Shown here one piece after another: positions 47,812 to 57,233 of a DNA stretch of 64,000 nt. The position numbers were made by a program, and so were the translations under genes. Source of the DNA: Pseudomonas azotoformans (lineage in GTDB: Bacteria; Pseudomonadota; Gammaproteobacteria; Pseudomonadales; Pseudomonadaceae); the NCBI RefSeq assembly GCF_900103345.1, contig NZ_LT629702.1, positions 2,418,001-2,482,000 of the forward strand, written 5' to 3'. Under the pieces are notes generated by a model. That model was not told the origin of the DNA and searched no databases. It saw only the letters and a list, made by a program, of their open reading frames with translations. How positions within the stretch are numbered: the stretch's first letter is position 1; each line of letters starts with the position of its first letter.

Positions 47812-50205
47812 TCAGAAGGCATAGGTCAGGCGGGTGTAGTAGTACCCGCCGGTAAAACCGTAGGGCGAATAGACGCCATAGCTGCTGACCATGGTGCTGC
47901 TCGGCACCCCTTGCTTTTTGGGGTAGATATCGAACAGGTTCTTGGCGCCGACGGCGATATTCAGGGCTTTGGTGAGGTTGTAGCCAAGGTCCAGATCGGT
48001 GATCCACTTGGCGCTATAGATGCGGTCCAGGTCGCGATTGGCCGATGAATTCACCTCCTTGTAAGAGCCGTAGCGAGTCAGGGCCAGGTTGAGGTTGAAG
48101 CGCTCGATGCTCCAGTCACCGCCCAGGATCAGCTTGGTGTTGGGCTGCACGCCGGTGATCAGGTTGCGCGCTTCGCGGTTCATCAGCTCGTAGGAGGTGC
48201 CAAGGATGTTGGTGGATTCCTTGTAGTTGAGGATTCGCGTCTGGTTCCAGTTGAACGCCGCAGTCCATTTCACCGAGCCGTACTGGCCGAGGTCCTGGCT
48301 GTAGTTGCCGACCAGGTCCAGGCCTTTGGTACGGGTGTCGGCGCCATTGATGAAGTACTGCCCGCCAGAGGTGGAGTTGATGCCGTTGTCCTGCAATACC
48401 TGGGTGATCTCGGGACCGAGCAAGGTCCCTGTGAGGGTAATGCGGTCGCGCAGATTGATCACGTAGGCGTCGGCAGTGAAGCTCAGGCGGTCGGTGGGTG
48501 TGAGGGTGAACCCCAGGCTGAAGTTGGTCGAGCGCTCCGGTTTCAACTCCTGGGCACCGAGGGCTTGGGCGGCGGCGGACCCCACGGGCAATACGCCGTA
48601 GTTGATCGACTGGTACACGCCGTTGACCACGCCATAGGTGGTGGAGCGCGCACTGAACAGGCTGTTGGCCAGGGACGGCGCACGAAAGCCGTTGCTCACG
48701 GTGGCACGCACGGCGAACTGCGGGGTGAAGTCGTAGCGGGTGGTCAGCTTGCCGCTGCGGGTAGCGCCGACGCCCTGGTTGTAGTGTTCGTAGCGAAACG
48801 CCGTGCCGACGTACCAGTCCGGCACCGGGTTGAAGCCCACATCGACATAGCTGGCCAGGCTGTTGCGCGAGGCGCTGCTTTCTTCGTCCGGCGAAATGCC
48901 GTTGGTGACCTGCGCCCCCGACGACGCGCAGTTGCCCGGCGCCACGCAGTAGCCGCCGTTGGCATAGGATGCATAGTCACCGGCCTGCACCTCATAGGTG
49001 TCGCGCCGATGTTCGAAGCCGACGCTCAGGTCCAAGGGTTTTTGCAGGCCTATATCAAAGCCGCGCTTGAAGTCGAGGTTGGTGGTCAGCTCGGTGGCGA
49101 TCCAGGTGCCGGAGGTAAAGTGATTCGGCGTGGCCTCGCCCAGGGACGGGTTCTGGTTATGGGTGGTGCCCTGCTCTGCCTCGTTGCGCCCGTAGGTGGT
49201 GGACAAGTCCCAGTCCCACTCGCCCACCGTACCTTTGCCACCGAACGCCGCCTGGAAATCATCCTCGTCGATAAACCAGGTCGGCGTGTAGCCACCGGGA
49301 TAACCGTTCGGCCCGGTGGTGATGGTGTTGGTGATGGTCGGCAGGCGGAAGTTCTGGCCCTGCTCGGCCTTGCGCCGTGAATAGGTGGTGAAGGAATACA
49401 GGCTGAGGCTGTCGTCGATCGGCAGCTCGGCGTTGTAGCCCAGGGTCAGCAGGTTGGTCTTGGGCGTGCCGTAGCCGCCGTAGGTCGAGCGCCCGGCCTG
49501 CTCGTAGGCCTGGGCATAGGTGTAGCCGTTGGCGCTGGCCTTGTTGTCGTCGTTCTGGCTGCGCGCGTCGAGGGCGAGCTGCACGATACCGCCGTTGCCG
49601 ATTTCAAAGCCCTTGTTGAGGCTTTGCTGCACGGTCTGCTTCTTGCCGTCGTAGCCCTGGCCGACGTTGGTCACCGAGGTGCCGCTGGTGTCGGCCTTGA
49701 GGATCACATTGATCACCCCGGCAATGGCATCGGAGCCGTATTGGGCGGCGGCGCCGTCGCGCAGGACTTCCACGTGGTCGATGGCGCTGATGGGGATCAG
49801 GTCGAGGTCGGCCGGGGCGGCACCGATATTGATCCCGTTGATGTTAAGGGTGGCGGCGGTGTGACGGCGCTTGCCGTTGACCAGCACCAGCACCTCGGCG
49901 GCACTCAGGCCACGCAGGTTGGGGGCTCGGGCAATGCCGCTGGCGTCCCAACCGGTTTTTTCCGGCAGGGTCAGCGAGGGGATCACTGCACTCAGGGCTT
50001 CCATGAGGCCGGGCTTGCCGGTGCTCTGCAGTTGCTTGGCGCTGACCACATCGATCGGCACCGGGCTGCTGGTGACGGTGCGCTGCTCGGCGCCGCGGTT
50101 GCCGGTGACGACCACCGTGGACAGGGTGCTGTCGTCCTGGGCGTGTGCGGTGTTGGCCAGGATGGCCAGGGTGAATGCGGCGGTGGGTGGTAGAACTCGC
50201 TTCAT
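47812..50205 (-). CDS. TonB-dependent outer-membrane receptor
   Basis: This 797-residue receptor has a signal peptide (TAAFTLAILANTAHA), plug domain with VVVTGNRG, NLRGLSAAEVLVLVNGKRRH and VEVLRDGAAAQYGSDAIAGVINVI, and a 22-strand type barrel ending YYYTRLTYAF. It does not look like a classic siderophore receptor, and no Fur-like box was seen upstream. It is the first gene of the transport-oxidase operon, so its substrate is probably the nitrogen compound imported by the ABC system. The ATG at 50205 matches the signal peptide. Confidence 0.85.
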   Translation of the reverse strand: MKRVLPPTAAFTLAILANTAHAQDDSTLSTVVVTGNRGAEQRTVTSSPVPIDVVSAKQLQSTGKPGLMEALSAVIPSLTLPEKTGWDASGIARAPNLRGLSAAEVLVLVNGKRRHTAATLNINGINIGAAPADLDLIPISAIDHVEVLRDGAAAQYGSDAIAGVINVILKADTSGTSVTNVGQGYDGKKQTVQQSLNKGFEIGNGGIVQLALDARSQNDDNKASANGYTYAQAYEQAGRSTYGGYGTPKTNLLTLGYNAELPIDDSLSLYSFTTYSRRKAEQGQNFRLPTITNTITTGPNGYPGGYTPTWFIDEDDFQAAFGGKGTVGEWDWDLSTTYGRNEAEQGTTHNQNPSLGEATPNHFTSGTWIATELTTNLDFKRGFDIGLQKPLDLSVGFEHRRDTYEVQAGDYASYANGGYCVAPGNCASSGAQVTNGISPDEESSASRNSLASYVDVGFNPVPDWYVGTAFRYEHYNQGVGATRSGKLTTRYDFTPQFAVRATVSNGFRAPSLANSLFSARSTTYGVVNGVYQSINYGVLPVGSAAAQALGAQELKPERSTNFSLGFTLTPTDRLSFTADAYVINLRDRITLTGTLLGPEITQVLQDNGINSTSGGQYFINGADTRTKGLDLVGNYSQDLGQYGSVKWTAAFNWNQTRILNYKESTNILGTSYELMNREARNLITGVQPNTKLILGGDWSIERFNLNLALTRYGSYKEVNSSANRDLDRIYSAKWITDLDLGYNLTKALNIAVGAKNLFDIYPKKQGVPSSTMVSSYGVYSPYGFTGGYYYTRLTYAF

Positions 50206-50553
50206 AGGGGTTCCTGCGTTTCCAAATCGCGAAGTCGGGCCGTCACGCGGGTGGGCGCGGTGCTCGGTTTTTTTCTGGGTGTCAGGGCGATTTGGGGCTA
50301 GGTGTGCGGCGAGGTTTGAATTGGCAACATACGGTGAACTCCCTTCCAACGGTTCTGCTGCGGGGTGGCAGCGCAGAATCCGGGTCTAGATTGGTACCAT
50401 CCGAGGTCAGGGGTAGGCTGTTGAGTTCAAACATAACGGAATGGGTTTTGAAAATATAATGCTATTTGGGTATAAGCTAATATTCTTAGATTTCATTATT
50501 TATTAGTGAAGTCATTCATATAGGTAATGTTTTTTGCGATTTTTGGATTGGGG
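50206..50553. other. Promoter-side intergenic region upstream of the TonB receptor
   Basis: This 348-bp non-coding region is AT-rich from about 50430 to 50530, unlike its surroundings. It contains TAAG...CTTA (50473-50488), partly RcsB-like but with wrong spacing. Probably the operon promoter; no operator was assigned. Confidence 0.5.
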
Positions 50554-51007
50554 CATATCCGTTATTTGGGTAACGGCGGCTTATGGTTCCGCCTTTACGG
50601 CGGGTCACTTTTGAAAAGAGCCCAAAAGTAACTGATGTATGGAGATCAAACTGCGGGAGGGGGCTTGCCCCCGATGGCGGTGTGTCAGCCAACTCATCAG
50701 TGACTGACCCACTGCCATCGGGGGCAAGCCCCCTCCCACACTTTGACCGAGTACCGCCCATACAATCCGGTCGGCTCTAAGGCCGCCGCGCTCTTGCTTT
50801 TGATCTGGGATCGCCCCGTCAAACACGCTGGCCGAACGCAGGCTTGAATCCGTGGGTAACCCGGCAGGACGCCGGGTTAGCCGCACTGGGCCTAAGCGAG
50901 GTGCCGAGTGTTGGGGCGAAGGCCTTTTGCTTACTTTTGGGCCTTTCCAAAAGTGAGCCGCTGTAAGAGCGGAACCATAAGTAGCCGTCACCGAAGAAAC
51001 GGATATG
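50554..51007. repeat. Interspersed repeat with 77-bp terminal inverted arms (copy 1)
   Basis: Left arm 50554-50631 is the reverse complement, with some mismatches, of right arm 50931-51007; both carry GGAACCATAAG...GGATATG-type sequence. The centre holds a REP pair (50653-50739) and a module shared with copy 2. The element ends 5 bp before the gspD stop. No transposase is encoded, and no target duplication is evident. Confidence 0.75.
50653..50739. repeat. REP doublet inside repeat copy 1
   Basis: Arms GCGGGAGGGGGCTTGCCCCC and the complement ending CCCCCTCCCAC, with the same sequence type as the REP at 10579-10665. Confidence 0.88.
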
Positions 51008-51012
51008 TACAC

Positions 51013-53124
51013 CTACCTACCCGGCCGCAACAACTGCATCTGCTGCCGATAATCATCCGTCACCTGCCGCGCCTGCCCACTACTGGTAATCACCCTGGGC
51101 GTAATCAACACAATCAACTCCGTCCGATCCTTGGACTTGCTGGTACTCCCAAACAACCACCGCAACCCCGGCACCCTCCCCAGGTACGGCACCGCACTCA
51201 CGCTCTCGCCGTTGTCCTGCTTGATCAACCCCCCCAGCAACACCGTCTGCCCACTCTGCACCGCCACCTGCGTCGACACCGAACGCGTCGAGATCCGCGG
51301 ATTGACCGGCGTATCACCCGTCGAGCTCTGGCTCTCGGCATCACTGACCTGCTGCTGGATATCCATGTACACCAACCCCCCCGGATTGATCCGCGGCACC
51401 ACATCCAGGATCACCCCCGTCTGCACATACTCGACACTGCTCAAGGTGGTGTCCGCATCCCCGGTGTTGACGGTGGTCTGGCTGATGGGAATGTTGTCGC
51501 CCACCTGAATCTGCGCCGGCTGGTTGTTCATCACCACCAGCGACGGCGCCGACAGCACCTGGGTGCGCCCATTGGTTTCCAGCGCATGCAACGCCACCTG
51601 CAGATTCGAGCTGACAAACGAATAAAACAACGAATCCGTCGCCCCCAGCCCCGCCCCGCCACCGCCCAGCGCGACCTGGCTACCGGAGGCATTCGCCACC
51701 GTGGTGCTGCCAGAATTGCCCGCCAGGCGGCCCAAATACCACTGCACACCCAGGTCCAATTCACCGGTGAGCTTGACCTCAAGAATCCGTGTCTCGATCT
51801 GCACTTGCAGCGGTGGGTTGTCGAGGCGCTTGATCGCCGCTTCGATCTCTTTCCACTGCGCGGGACGGGTGCGCACCAGCAGTTGGTTGCTGCTCTTTTG
51901 CGCGGTGATACGGGTGCCGGCCTCCAGGGCGTTGGTGGCAGCGACCGGCTGCTCTTCCGGCTCGGGTTCTTCAACGGCAGGCGGGTTGTTCTGCAAGCCA
52001 CCGGTATTGAGTGACGACAGGGTCGTCGTGCGCAAGCCAGGCGCGACCTTGGCCGGCGTGTCGTCCTTGATCGCGCCGGTGCCGTAGATCTGCCGCAGGT
52101 ACTTGGCCAGGTCGGCGGCCTTCATGTTGCGCACGTCGTAGACGTACATCTGTGGCTCGTTGCCGCCGCCTTCGTCGATGGTGCGGATCCAGTCGCCGAC
52201 TTCGCTGAGGTACTGGGGCTGGGAAGAGATCGCCACCACCGAGTTGGTCCGTTCAATCGGCAGGAAGCGCAGCATGCCCGCCAGGGGCATGCCGCTGTCG
52301 GGGCCGAACAGGCTTTGCAACTGAGGCATCAGCTCGGCCACCGACGCGCGTTGCAGGCCGAACACGCCCACCGACATGCCCTTGAGCCAGTCGACGTCGA
52401 AGGTGTCGATGGTGTCCTGGTAGTTGGCCAGCTCATCCGGCGTACCGGCCAGGCTCAGCACATTGCGCGCCGGGTCGACCAGCAGAAACGCATTCTCGCG
52501 GGCGAAGGGCTTGAGCAGTTTCTGCATCTCGGTGGCGGAGATGTAGCGCAGCGGAAACAGCCGTGCCGACAAGCCGCTGGAAGGTTGCGCCACGCTCATC
52601 TGCGGCACCAGCTTGCCCGCCACCGCCTGGCTGGCCGGCAGGATCACGTAGCGGTCGCCCTGCTTGATCATCGCGTTGTCGGTCCAGGACAGCAGCGTTT
52701 CGAGGATCGACAAGGCCTGCTGCTTGTCCACCGGCCTGGAGGTGGAAAAGCTGACGTTGCCCTTCACGCCCTGGGCGATGCTGTAGTTCTCGTGCAACAG
52801 GTCGCCCATCACGCTGTTGATCACCGCTTCGATGGGCTGGTCGGCGAAATTGAACACGATGTCGCCGCCCTCTGCCTTCGCACCCGGCGTGGCCGCCGGC
52901 GCACGCACGAACTGTTGGTTGCCCCGGATCAACTGGCGCTGCGCGGGGGATTTGACCAAGGGCTGGGCAACTTCCGTTGGGGGCGCCTCGCTGGGTGGGC
53001 GTTGCGAGCCAGTGCCCTGCATGGCCTCGTGCAGAAGCTCATCATCCGGTTCGAGACGGTCGGGGAAGCTGCCACAGCCGCCCAGGGCAAGGGCGGTGGC
53101 CAGGCATAACGTGGAGGTGCGCAT
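51013..53124 (-). CDS. gspD: Type II secretion outer-membrane secretin GspD, lipoprotein type
   Basis: This 703-residue secretin has a lipobox (LALGGC, Cys near residue 17) instead of a simple signal peptide, then several N-domains (FNFADQPIEAVINSV and repeats with YISATEMQKLLKPFA) and the C-terminal secretin core (VPYLGRVPGLRWLFGS, VLLGGLIKQ). A lipid anchor is what the liposecretin HxcQ of P. aeruginosa has, allowing self-targeting without a pilotin. It is the last gene of the operon. Start at 53124 is the ATG preceding the lipobox. Confidence 0.88.
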   Translation of the reverse strand: MRTSTLCLATALALGGCGSFPDRLEPDDELLHEAMQGTGSQRPPSEAPPTEVAQPLVKSPAQRQLIRGNQQFVRAPAATPGAKAEGGDIVFNFADQPIEAVINSVMGDLLHENYSIAQGVKGNVSFSTSRPVDKQQALSILETLLSWTDNAMIKQGDRYVILPASQAVAGKLVPQMSVAQPSSGLSARLFPLRYISATEMQKLLKPFARENAFLLVDPARNVLSLAGTPDELANYQDTIDTFDVDWLKGMSVGVFGLQRASVAELMPQLQSLFGPDSGMPLAGMLRFLPIERTNSVVAISSQPQYLSEVGDWIRTIDEGGGNEPQMYVYDVRNMKAADLAKYLRQIYGTGAIKDDTPAKVAPGLRTTTLSSLNTGGLQNNPPAVEEPEPEEQPVAATNALEAGTRITAQKSSNQLLVRTRPAQWKEIEAAIKRLDNPPLQVQIETRILEVKLTGELDLGVQWYLGRLAGNSGSTTVANASGSQVALGGGGAGLGATDSLFYSFVSSNLQVALHALETNGRTQVLSAPSLVVMNNQPAQIQVGDNIPISQTTVNTGDADTTLSSVEYVQTGVILDVVPRINPGGLVYMDIQQQVSDAESQSSTGDTPVNPRISTRSVSTQVAVQSGQTVLLGGLIKQDNGESVSAVPYLGRVPGLRWLFGSTSKSKDRTELIVLITPRVITSSGQARQVTDDYRQQMQLLRPGR

Positions 53125-53129
53125 GTCGA

Positions 53130-53648
53130 TCAAGGGAGGGGCTCGCGGGGCAAAGTAAGGGGGGGGCGCTTGGACGGTGGCGGCAAGCGCTTGGCGTAGA
53201 AGCTCAAGGTCTGGGTGCGGCCGTCCAGGCTGAAACGGGCGGATTGCGGGGTGAGGTGGTCCAGGCGCCAGCCGTTGGGCAGGGTCTGGCCCAGGCGCAC
53301 GGTCAGCAGTGGGCCATCGACCTGCTTGAGCATGGCCATCTGCAGGTTGCCGGTGATCATGATGCCGCTGAGGGTGAGATGGGCCAGGCTGCTGACCTGT
53401 GCCTTGCCCACCACACGGTCAGGGCTGCGGTCCGGACTGAACAGCGGTGCTTGCCACGTGGCGGCCAGGTTATCCAGCGGGACGCTCGGCACTCCTTGCA
53501 CCTGAGGGCCGGGATGGGCGCGCACGGGCGCTTCAGGCAACCACTGCGGTTCATCACCCAGGCTGCTGAGGATCACCGCCATCAACACGCCCAGCAACCC
53601 CGACAGGCCAAGCAAGCCCCACTCCACGGGGCGCAATCTACCGATCAT
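53130..53648 (-). CDS. gspC: Type II secretion inner-membrane protein, GspC-like without PDZ
   Basis: This 172-residue protein has one TM segment (WGLLGLSGLLGVLMAVIL) and a periplasmic HR-like domain (LTLSGIMITGNLQMAMLKQ and VRLGQTLPNGWRLDHL). A canonical GspC is longer and carries a C-terminal PDZ domain, which is absent here; the name GspN has also been used for such proteins. It should link the inner-membrane platform to GspD. The position between gspM and gspD supports this. It overlaps gspM by 4 bp. Confidence 0.75.
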   Translation of the reverse strand: MIGRLRPVEWGLLGLSGLLGVLMAVILSSLGDEPQWLPEAPVRAHPGPQVQGVPSVPLDNLAATWQAPLFSPDRSPDRVVGKAQVSSLAHLTLSGIMITGNLQMAMLKQVDGPLLTVRLGQTLPNGWRLDHLTPQSARFSLDGRTQTLSFYAKRLPPPSKRPPLTLPREPLP

Positions 53649-54247
53649 GGTGTCACCCGCGCCGGTTGCAGGTAGCCGCGCACCAGCAGGTGCACCACCA
53701 GCTTGCCCGCACCACCATTGGCCGGCGCCTGCTGGCTGCGGCGGATGCGCAACTCATCCACAAACAGGAACGGCGGCTGGTACTCCAGCTCATGCAGCAG
53801 CGCTTCGAGGGGTTCGATGGCGCAATCGAGTGTGAGGCTGACCTTGACCTGGCGATACGGCTCGCCGTCGTCCTGCTCCGGGGTGATGGGCTTGCGTTGG
53901 CTCAGGCTGCACCCGCCGCCGAGGTTGGCGTGGCTGTTGATCAGGTCGGCGAGGCGTTGCATCAGATCGGCGGCGACCACATCCGGGTCGTCCCCCGGCA
54001 GCAGGCTGGTGCTGCTGGCGGGGTCCTGACGGGCTTGCTCAAGCTGTTGGCGCAACGCATCGCGTTGGCGCAACACACCGGCATAGCGTTGCTGCTGCTC
54101 GCGCAGTTGTTCGGCCTGTTCGCCCATGTCACGCAAGGGACCGGCAAACCAGCTGTCGACCAACAGCCAGTAAGCCGCGCCGACCACCACGGCCAGTAGC
54201 ATCAAGGCCGCGCCGCGACGTTCACGGGGTGTGAGGGGTCGGCGCAT
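53645..54247 (-). CDS. gspM: Type II secretion protein GspM-like
   Basis: This 200-residue inner-membrane protein has one TM (ALMLLAVVVGAAYWLLV) near residue 25, a coiled-coil stretch (MGEQAEQLREQQQRYAG) and a ferredoxin-like periplasmic domain. It is GspM by position after gspL, which it overlaps by 26 bp, and by topology. Confidence 0.75.
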   Translation of the reverse strand: MRRPLTPRERRGAALMLLAVVVGAAYWLLVDSWFAGPLRDMGEQAEQLREQQQRYAGVLRQRDALRQQLEQARQDPASSTSLLPGDDPDVVAADLMQRLADLINSHANLGGGCSLSQRKPITPEQDDGEPYRQVKVSLTLDCAIEPLEALLHELEYQPPFLFVDELRIRRSQQAPANGGAGKLVVHLLVRGYLQPARVTP

Positions 54248-55211
54248 CGGCGGCCTCCTGGCGTAGGTGGGCGCGCAGGGCAAACTGGTCCTTGCCGGTG
54301 CGCGCATCGGGTTGGATCACGCCTTCGAACTGGGCGTTTTCCAGGCTGCGGCAGCCCTTGATGCGGGTGATCAGCGCACTGGCCTTGGCGCTCTGGCCGG
54401 CGATGGAAATCTCGCCGTCCTTCACGTCCAGTTGATCCAGCCAGGTGTCGGCGGGCAGGCAGGTGGTCAGGTCATTGAGCAGGGCCGCCAGCGGCGGTTG
54501 CGCCAGTTTGCGCCGGGTGAGGTACTGCGCGGCGCCGCGGGTATTGAGCAGTTGCTGGCGCAGCGCGTGCACCTCGGCGACCTCGGCTTTTTGCCGTTGG
54601 ACGCTGGCGTGCATCACGTCGAGGACGCGCTGGCGGTCGTTGAGCCACAGCAGCATCGCCGCGATCAGCAACGCCCCGCACAGCCACGGCAGGCTGCGTT
54701 GCAAGCCCATTCCGGTGGGCCGCTGCGGGCGCAGTGGCGCGGGCAGCAGGTCGATGCCGAGGTCCGCCGCATCCACACGATGGGGATGCAGGCCGAGGGT
54801 GGCGCAGTCGGCGAGGATCCGGTCCAGGCGCTCGCGCAGGATCGCCACCACTGTCACCTCAAGGTGGGTGGGCGTGCGCCGCTCCTGACGCGCCACAAAG
54901 TAGAGTTGGTCGGCCTCGAACGGGGTATAGCGGTCCAGTTCATAGCCGACCACGGCGCTGAGATTGCGCCCCGCCGCCAAGGGCAGTTGCACGCTTTGCA
55001 CCAGCACAGCGTTGGCGTCGAGCATCAGCACCTGGCGCGTGTTGGCCGCTGCGACCGGCGCGCTCAGTGGCCAGTGGTGGATCTGCTCGGGTGGCTCTTG
55101 CCACGCCAGCCATGCGGGTACACAGGCGCGCAACTCCGCGATCCATGCGTGCCAACCCTGTTGCAGCAGGCTGCCGCGCCAGTGTCGGGCGATGGGTTCC
55201 AGTCGATTCAT
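54222..55211 (-). CDS. gspL: Type II secretion protein GspL-like
   Basis: This 329-residue protein has a cytoplasmic actin-like half (VLMLDANAVLVQSVQLPL, VGYELDRYTPFEADQLYF), one TM (PWLCGALLIAAMLLWL) and a periplasmic ferredoxin-like half. It contacts GspE and GspM. The ATG at 55211 overlaps the gspK stop. Confidence 0.82.
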   Translation of the reverse strand: MNRLEPIARHWRGSLLQQGWHAWIAELRACVPAWLAWQEPPEQIHHWPLSAPVAAANTRQVLMLDANAVLVQSVQLPLAAGRNLSAVVGYELDRYTPFEADQLYFVARQERRTPTHLEVTVVAILRERLDRILADCATLGLHPHRVDAADLGIDLLPAPLRPQRPTGMGLQRSLPWLCGALLIAAMLLWLNDRQRVLDVMHASVQRQKAEVAEVHALRQQLLNTRGAAQYLTRRKLAQPPLAALLNDLTTCLPADTWLDQLDVKDGEISIAGQSAKASALITRIKGCRSLENAQFEGVIQPDARTGKDQFALRAHLRQEAADAPTPHTP

Positions 55212-55909
55212 TCTTGCCAACGCAACACCCGGTAGGGTTGTGCGCTGTCCTCCGATGGGCTCAATAAAACGGTGACTTGCAGCCGCGCCTGATAACCGCC
55301 GGGCCGCTCGGCGCGGCTGTCGACCACCAGCACTTCGCCGGGGTCCACGCCTTCGGCGTTCTGGCGCGGCAGGTTCAGTGCCTTGCGCATCAGCGGGCTG
55401 GCGAAGGCAGGATCGGGGCGGTCCAGGTCGCTCCACAAGGTGATCTCGGGCAGCAAGCGGCTGTAGAGGGTTTGCGTCATGCCGGGCAACTGGCGCACTT
55501 CTTCCAGCACCCGCAATGGCGCCAGGCCCTGGTTGCGACGTGCTTCGAGGGCAGTGGCCAGTTGCATGGCCTGGGCCGGGGTAGCGCCGCAGGCCAGGGC
55601 CAGGCGCGTGAAGTCCTGCGCCTCGGCATTGATCAGGTAAAGCTTGCCGCGCTCGCTGCGCAGGCTCACGTGCAATTGGGCGTCATCAAAGGCCAGGGGG
55701 ATATCGCGGCCATCGGCAACCCAGTGCCGATCGGCCATGACCTGCGCGATACCGGCTTCGGCGGCCAATACGGTCTGGGTGTGCTGGCGCAGCCACAGGG
55801 CCTGGCGACTTTCCAGCTGTACCCAGCCAGCCAGGCCGCCGAGCAACACGCTGAGCAACGCCAGTACCCACAGCACCAGCAGCAACGCAGTACCACGTTG
55901 ACGCCTCAT
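55208..55909 (-). CDS. gspK: Type II secretion minor pseudopilin GspK-like
   Basis: This 233-residue protein has a GTALLLVLWVLALLSVLLGG hydrophobic stretch after a short charged leader (MRRQR), typical of the minor pseudopilin GspK. It is shorter than usual (about 300 residues). It lies between gspJ and gspL with 4-bp overlaps on both sides. Confidence 0.8.
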   Translation of the reverse strand: MRRQRGTALLLVLWVLALLSVLLGGLAGWVQLESRQALWLRQHTQTVLAAEAGIAQVMADRHWVADGRDIPLAFDDAQLHVSLRSERGKLYLINAEAQDFTRLALACGATPAQAMQLATALEARRNQGLAPLRVLEEVRQLPGMTQTLYSRLLPEITLWSDLDRPDPAFASPLMRKALNLPRQNAEGVDPGEVLVVDSRAERPGGYQARLQVTVLLSPSEDSAQPYRVLRWQE

Positions 55910-56475
55910 TCTTCGACACTCCCGCTGGACAGGTTCAGGCGCAGGGCAATCACCTGGGTGACCCAGGGCACCGGCCCGGCCACGCTGGCCGCGATGCGCA
56001 CGGCCGAAGGCAAGCGCCTGGGCCAGGGCCATTCACTCACCCAGCCGGTGGGTTGGCCCAGCGGCGACTCACCGCGATAACTGAACTGCAACGCTTCGAT
56101 GTTGTTCAGCAGCACCTGGGGTTCACGTTGAGAAAACGCCACCTGCAACGCCTGTTCAACCCGTTGCAGGCTGAACCGATGGATCCCGCCACCGAGCACG
56201 CCGGGCAAGGTCGAGACAAACTCCAGGCGCTGCGCCGTGCCGACGAAAAAACCATCGCCCTCGCCCACCGCCAGCGGCAATGCCTCGCTGATCGCTGTGC
56301 GCAAAAACTGTTGGGCGGCGCGCACTTCATCCAGGCTCACCGTGTACGCCTGGGCCTTGGACACGGCGCGATTGGCCCCCAGCAATGCGCCGCCGACCAG
56401 CACCAGCAACACGCCGAGCAAGCTGAGCACCACAAGGATCTCCAGCAAGGTGAAGCCCTGCTCGTGGCGCTTCAC
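55906..56475 (-). CDS. gspJ: Type II secretion minor pseudopilin GspJ-like
   Basis: This 189-residue pseudopilin has the prepilin site QGFTLLEILVVLSLLG just after a short leader (VKRHE). It starts with GTG at 56475, overlapping gspI. Assembles in the pseudopilus tip with GspI and GspK. Confidence 0.83.
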   Translation of the reverse strand: MKRHEQGFTLLEILVVLSLLGVLLVLVGGALLGANRAVSKAQAYTVSLDEVRAAQQFLRTAISEALPLAVGEGDGFFVGTAQRLEFVSTLPGVLGGGIHRFSLQRVEQALQVAFSQREPQVLLNNIEALQFSYRGESPLGQPTGWVSEWPWPRRLPSAVRIAASVAGPVPWVTQVIALRLNLSSGSVEE

Positions 56476-56804
56476 AGGCGCGCCTTCAAGGTGCTGAAGC
56501 GGGCCTGGTGCGAGCCTTCGCTGAGGACCAGGTCGAGACGCACAATCCGCGCTTGCTGCCGGGTGCTGGTCAGTTGCCAATGGATGCCGTCGAGTTCGCC
56601 CTGGCTGACGCCGTTGCTCAAGCGCCCCGCCGCTTCCTGATCGAAAATCGTCAGCGCCGCGTGGGTCAGCCGGTCACTGTGGGCCACCTGGGACAACGAG
56701 CGCGCACTCTGGCCAAACGCAACCAGCAGCACCGTGCTGCACACCGCCATCAGCGTGAGGGCGGCGAGCATTTCCAGCAGGGTGAAACCGCCTTGGCGCT
56801 TCAT
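56472..56804 (-). CDS. gspI: Type II secretion minor pseudopilin GspI-like
   Basis: This 110-residue pseudopilin has leader MKRQG then GFTLLEMLAALTLMAV with the conserved Glu5. It is the smallest pseudopilin, as usual for GspI, and overlaps both neighbours. Confidence 0.83.
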   Translation of the reverse strand: MKRQGGFTLLEMLAALTLMAVCSTVLLVAFGQSARSLSQVAHSDRLTHAALTIFDQEAAGRLSNGVSQGELDGIHWQLTSTRQQARIVRLDLVLSEGSHQARFSTLKARL

Positions 56805-57226
56805 GGCAGCGCCTTGGCTTGCACGCTGCCAGTGAGCCAGCCGATATCGATGCGCCAGCGCCGGGCACCATTGGCCACGAGGAGATTGCCGCCGGTGGAG
56901 CTGCCGTCGGGGTAGAACTCGACGCCAGGGCCGACCTGTTCGGCGGTGTGCAGCGTCACATGCAGTCGCGACGGCCACCGTTGCAACGCTCGACCTGGCG
57001 CCTGGAACGTACGGGCGTTCAGATCGAACACGGTACGCGCAGGCTGCCCACTGACAATCGCCCCTGCCCGCGTGGTGCGCAGCGCCTCCACCATCTGCCC
57101 CACCGCATGGCGTTCCTTTGCCACCTGCAAGCCCTGGCGCACACCCAGCCCCAGCAAGCTGGCAGCCAGGCTGATCAGCAGGATCACCACCAGCATTTCC
57201 AGGAGGGTGAAGCCGCGCTGGAGCAT
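56801..57226 (-). CDS. gspH: Type II secretion minor pseudopilin GspH-like
   Basis: This 141-residue pseudopilin has leader MLQRG then FTLLEMLVVILLISLAASLLG. The ATG at 57226 has a GGAG site. It follows gspG with a 7-bp gap and overlaps gspI. Confidence 0.83.
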   Translation of the reverse strand: MLQRGFTLLEMLVVILLISLAASLLGLGVRQGLQVAKERHAVGQMVEALRTTRAGAIVSGQPARTVFDLNARTFQAPGRALQRWPSRLHVTLHTAEQVGPGVEFYPDGSSTGGNLLVANGARRWRIDIGWLTGSVQAKALP

Positions 57227-57233
57227 GGCGGCC

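Noticed and set aside
50473..50488. TAAGCTAATATTCTTA upstream of the TonB receptor, resembling an RcsB box
   Set aside because: The arms are spaced two bases wider than in the four fimbrial boxes, and the AT-rich context makes chance likely. No matching promoter geometry was seen.
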